Positions 63,604 to 64,000 of a stretch of 64,000 nucleotides of DNA are shown here, piece after piece. Source of the DNA: Streptomyces sp. Root1304 (GTDB lineage Bacteria > Actinomycetota > Actinomycetes > Streptomycetales > Streptomycetaceae). The DNA is taken from positions 166,678 through 230,677 of the forward strand of contig NZ_LMEP01000024.1 in NCBI RefSeq assembly GCF_001426405.1. Reading direction: 5' to 3'. A program made the translations under genes and the position numbers. The number at the start of each line of letters is the position of its first letter. The first letter of the stretch is position 1. The notes under the pieces are model-generated. The model was not told the origin of the DNA and ran no database searches. It was given only the letters and a program-made list of their open reading frames with translations.

Positions 63604-63975
63604 CGAACGACTACTCCTCGGGCAGGCGCGTACGCCTGGAAGCGGCAGTTGAGTTCCGGTCCCCCCGAAATGCGCACGGCCGGAACCCCATCGGAGGCCC
63701 CTCCGTACCGCAGCCGGTCACCCGCAGCACTGACGCCCCACGGCATCTCTCGGTTCCCGGTGGTCTGCATGCCGCACAGACTACGCACGGCCAAAACCCG
63801 CCTAGGGCCGGAGTTCACCCCAAATCAGGCAAGTCGAACCCTGTGAATTGACGATGTGACGCCGGTCACGGCAGTCCCACTTGTCGAGACTGACGGCCCG
63901 TTCTATCGTGCTGATGTATCGAGTCGATACATCAGCACGGCATAAGGGCCCCGAAAGCGGAGGAGGAGGCGACGA
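63604..63975. other. divergent intergenic region between PBP and PadR genes
   Basis: About 370 bp without a convincing gene. It contains the PBP promoter on one side and the PadR promoter with its palindrome on the other. The stretch near 63840-63930 is AT-richer than average. Confidence 0.5.
63908..63938. promoter_or_regulatory. 31-nt palindrome, likely PadR operator
   Basis: GTGCTGATGTATCGA pairs with TCGATACATCAGCAC around one central base: a perfect 15-bp inverted repeat containing an ATGT...ACAT core like that of PadR sites. It lies 38 bp before the PadR start codon, so the regulator probably binds it and controls itself and perhaps the gene that follows beyond the window. Confidence 0.8.
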
Positions 63976-64000
63976 ATGAGCAGACGCTCCGGCATTCTCG
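63976..64000 (+). CDS. PadR-family regulator, 5' end only
   Basis: Only MSRRSGIL is visible; this is the start of the conserved PadR sequence that in streptomycetes lies next to a penicillin-binding protein gene. GGAGGAGG precedes the ATG at a good distance. The rest is beyond the window. Confidence 0.65.

Overview
The window is chromosomal DNA of a Streptomyces (or very close relative). The base composition is very GC-rich with third-position GC bias. The gene set includes ssgA with its IclR-type activator ssgR (sporulation genes of streptomycetes), a DUF5326-type small membrane protein, a fused cydCD gene, a Rex operator and five exact copies of the Streptomyces ParB site GTTTCACGTGAAAC. 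The parS copies, together with dnaB and rpsF-ssb-rpsR-rplI, place the segment in the conserved core near oriC; dnaA probably lies beyond the right end. I saw no tRNA, rRNA, CRISPR array, insertion sequence or prophage. This is mostly housekeeping sequence, so the less ordinary signals are regulatory sites, one frameshifted kinase and a few odd domain architectures.

Left part (1-14.7 kb): a cut-off rhomboid-like membrane gene, lpdA, a GntR regulator coupled to an MFS transporter, a tightly overlapping four-gene ABC-2 exporter operon, and facing it an M24 peptidase, an epoxide-hydrolase/SDR fusion and a MerR regulator. Then come a cluster of DnaA-box-like sites, kptA, an unknown gene, a PPOX protein and a divergent F420-type LLM oxidoreductase.

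Middle (14.7-36.4 kb): a small tandem repeat, a DUF6083-type protein, a divergent MarR/membrane-protein pair followed by an SGNH hydrolase and an NAD-binding protein, and a Cof-type HAD phosphatase. The minus-strand cydA-cydB-cydCD-sensor kinase operon follows, headed by a perfect Rex operator; the kinase is broken by one extra base in a seven-base G run. Next are an HisC-type aminotransferase, a LacI regulator, a proline-rich Ser/Thr phosphatase, a membrane protein, a Ser/Thr kinase, and thiC under a TPP riboswitch.

Right part (36.4-64 kb): a YibE/F membrane protein, ssgA-ssgR, ptpA coupled to a gamma-lyase-type PLP enzyme, a LysR/NUDIX pair, a flavohaemoprotein, HAD, GNAT and MarR genes, a class-C serine hydrolase, dnaB, a MATE exporter, the ribosomal protein/SSB operon, femX with an alanine-racemase-like gene, a GT87 glycosyltransferase, a bifunctional penicillin-binding protein and the first codons of a PadR regulator behind a 31-nt palindrome. 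The right end is rich in cell-wall and replication functions, as is usual near a streptomycete origin.
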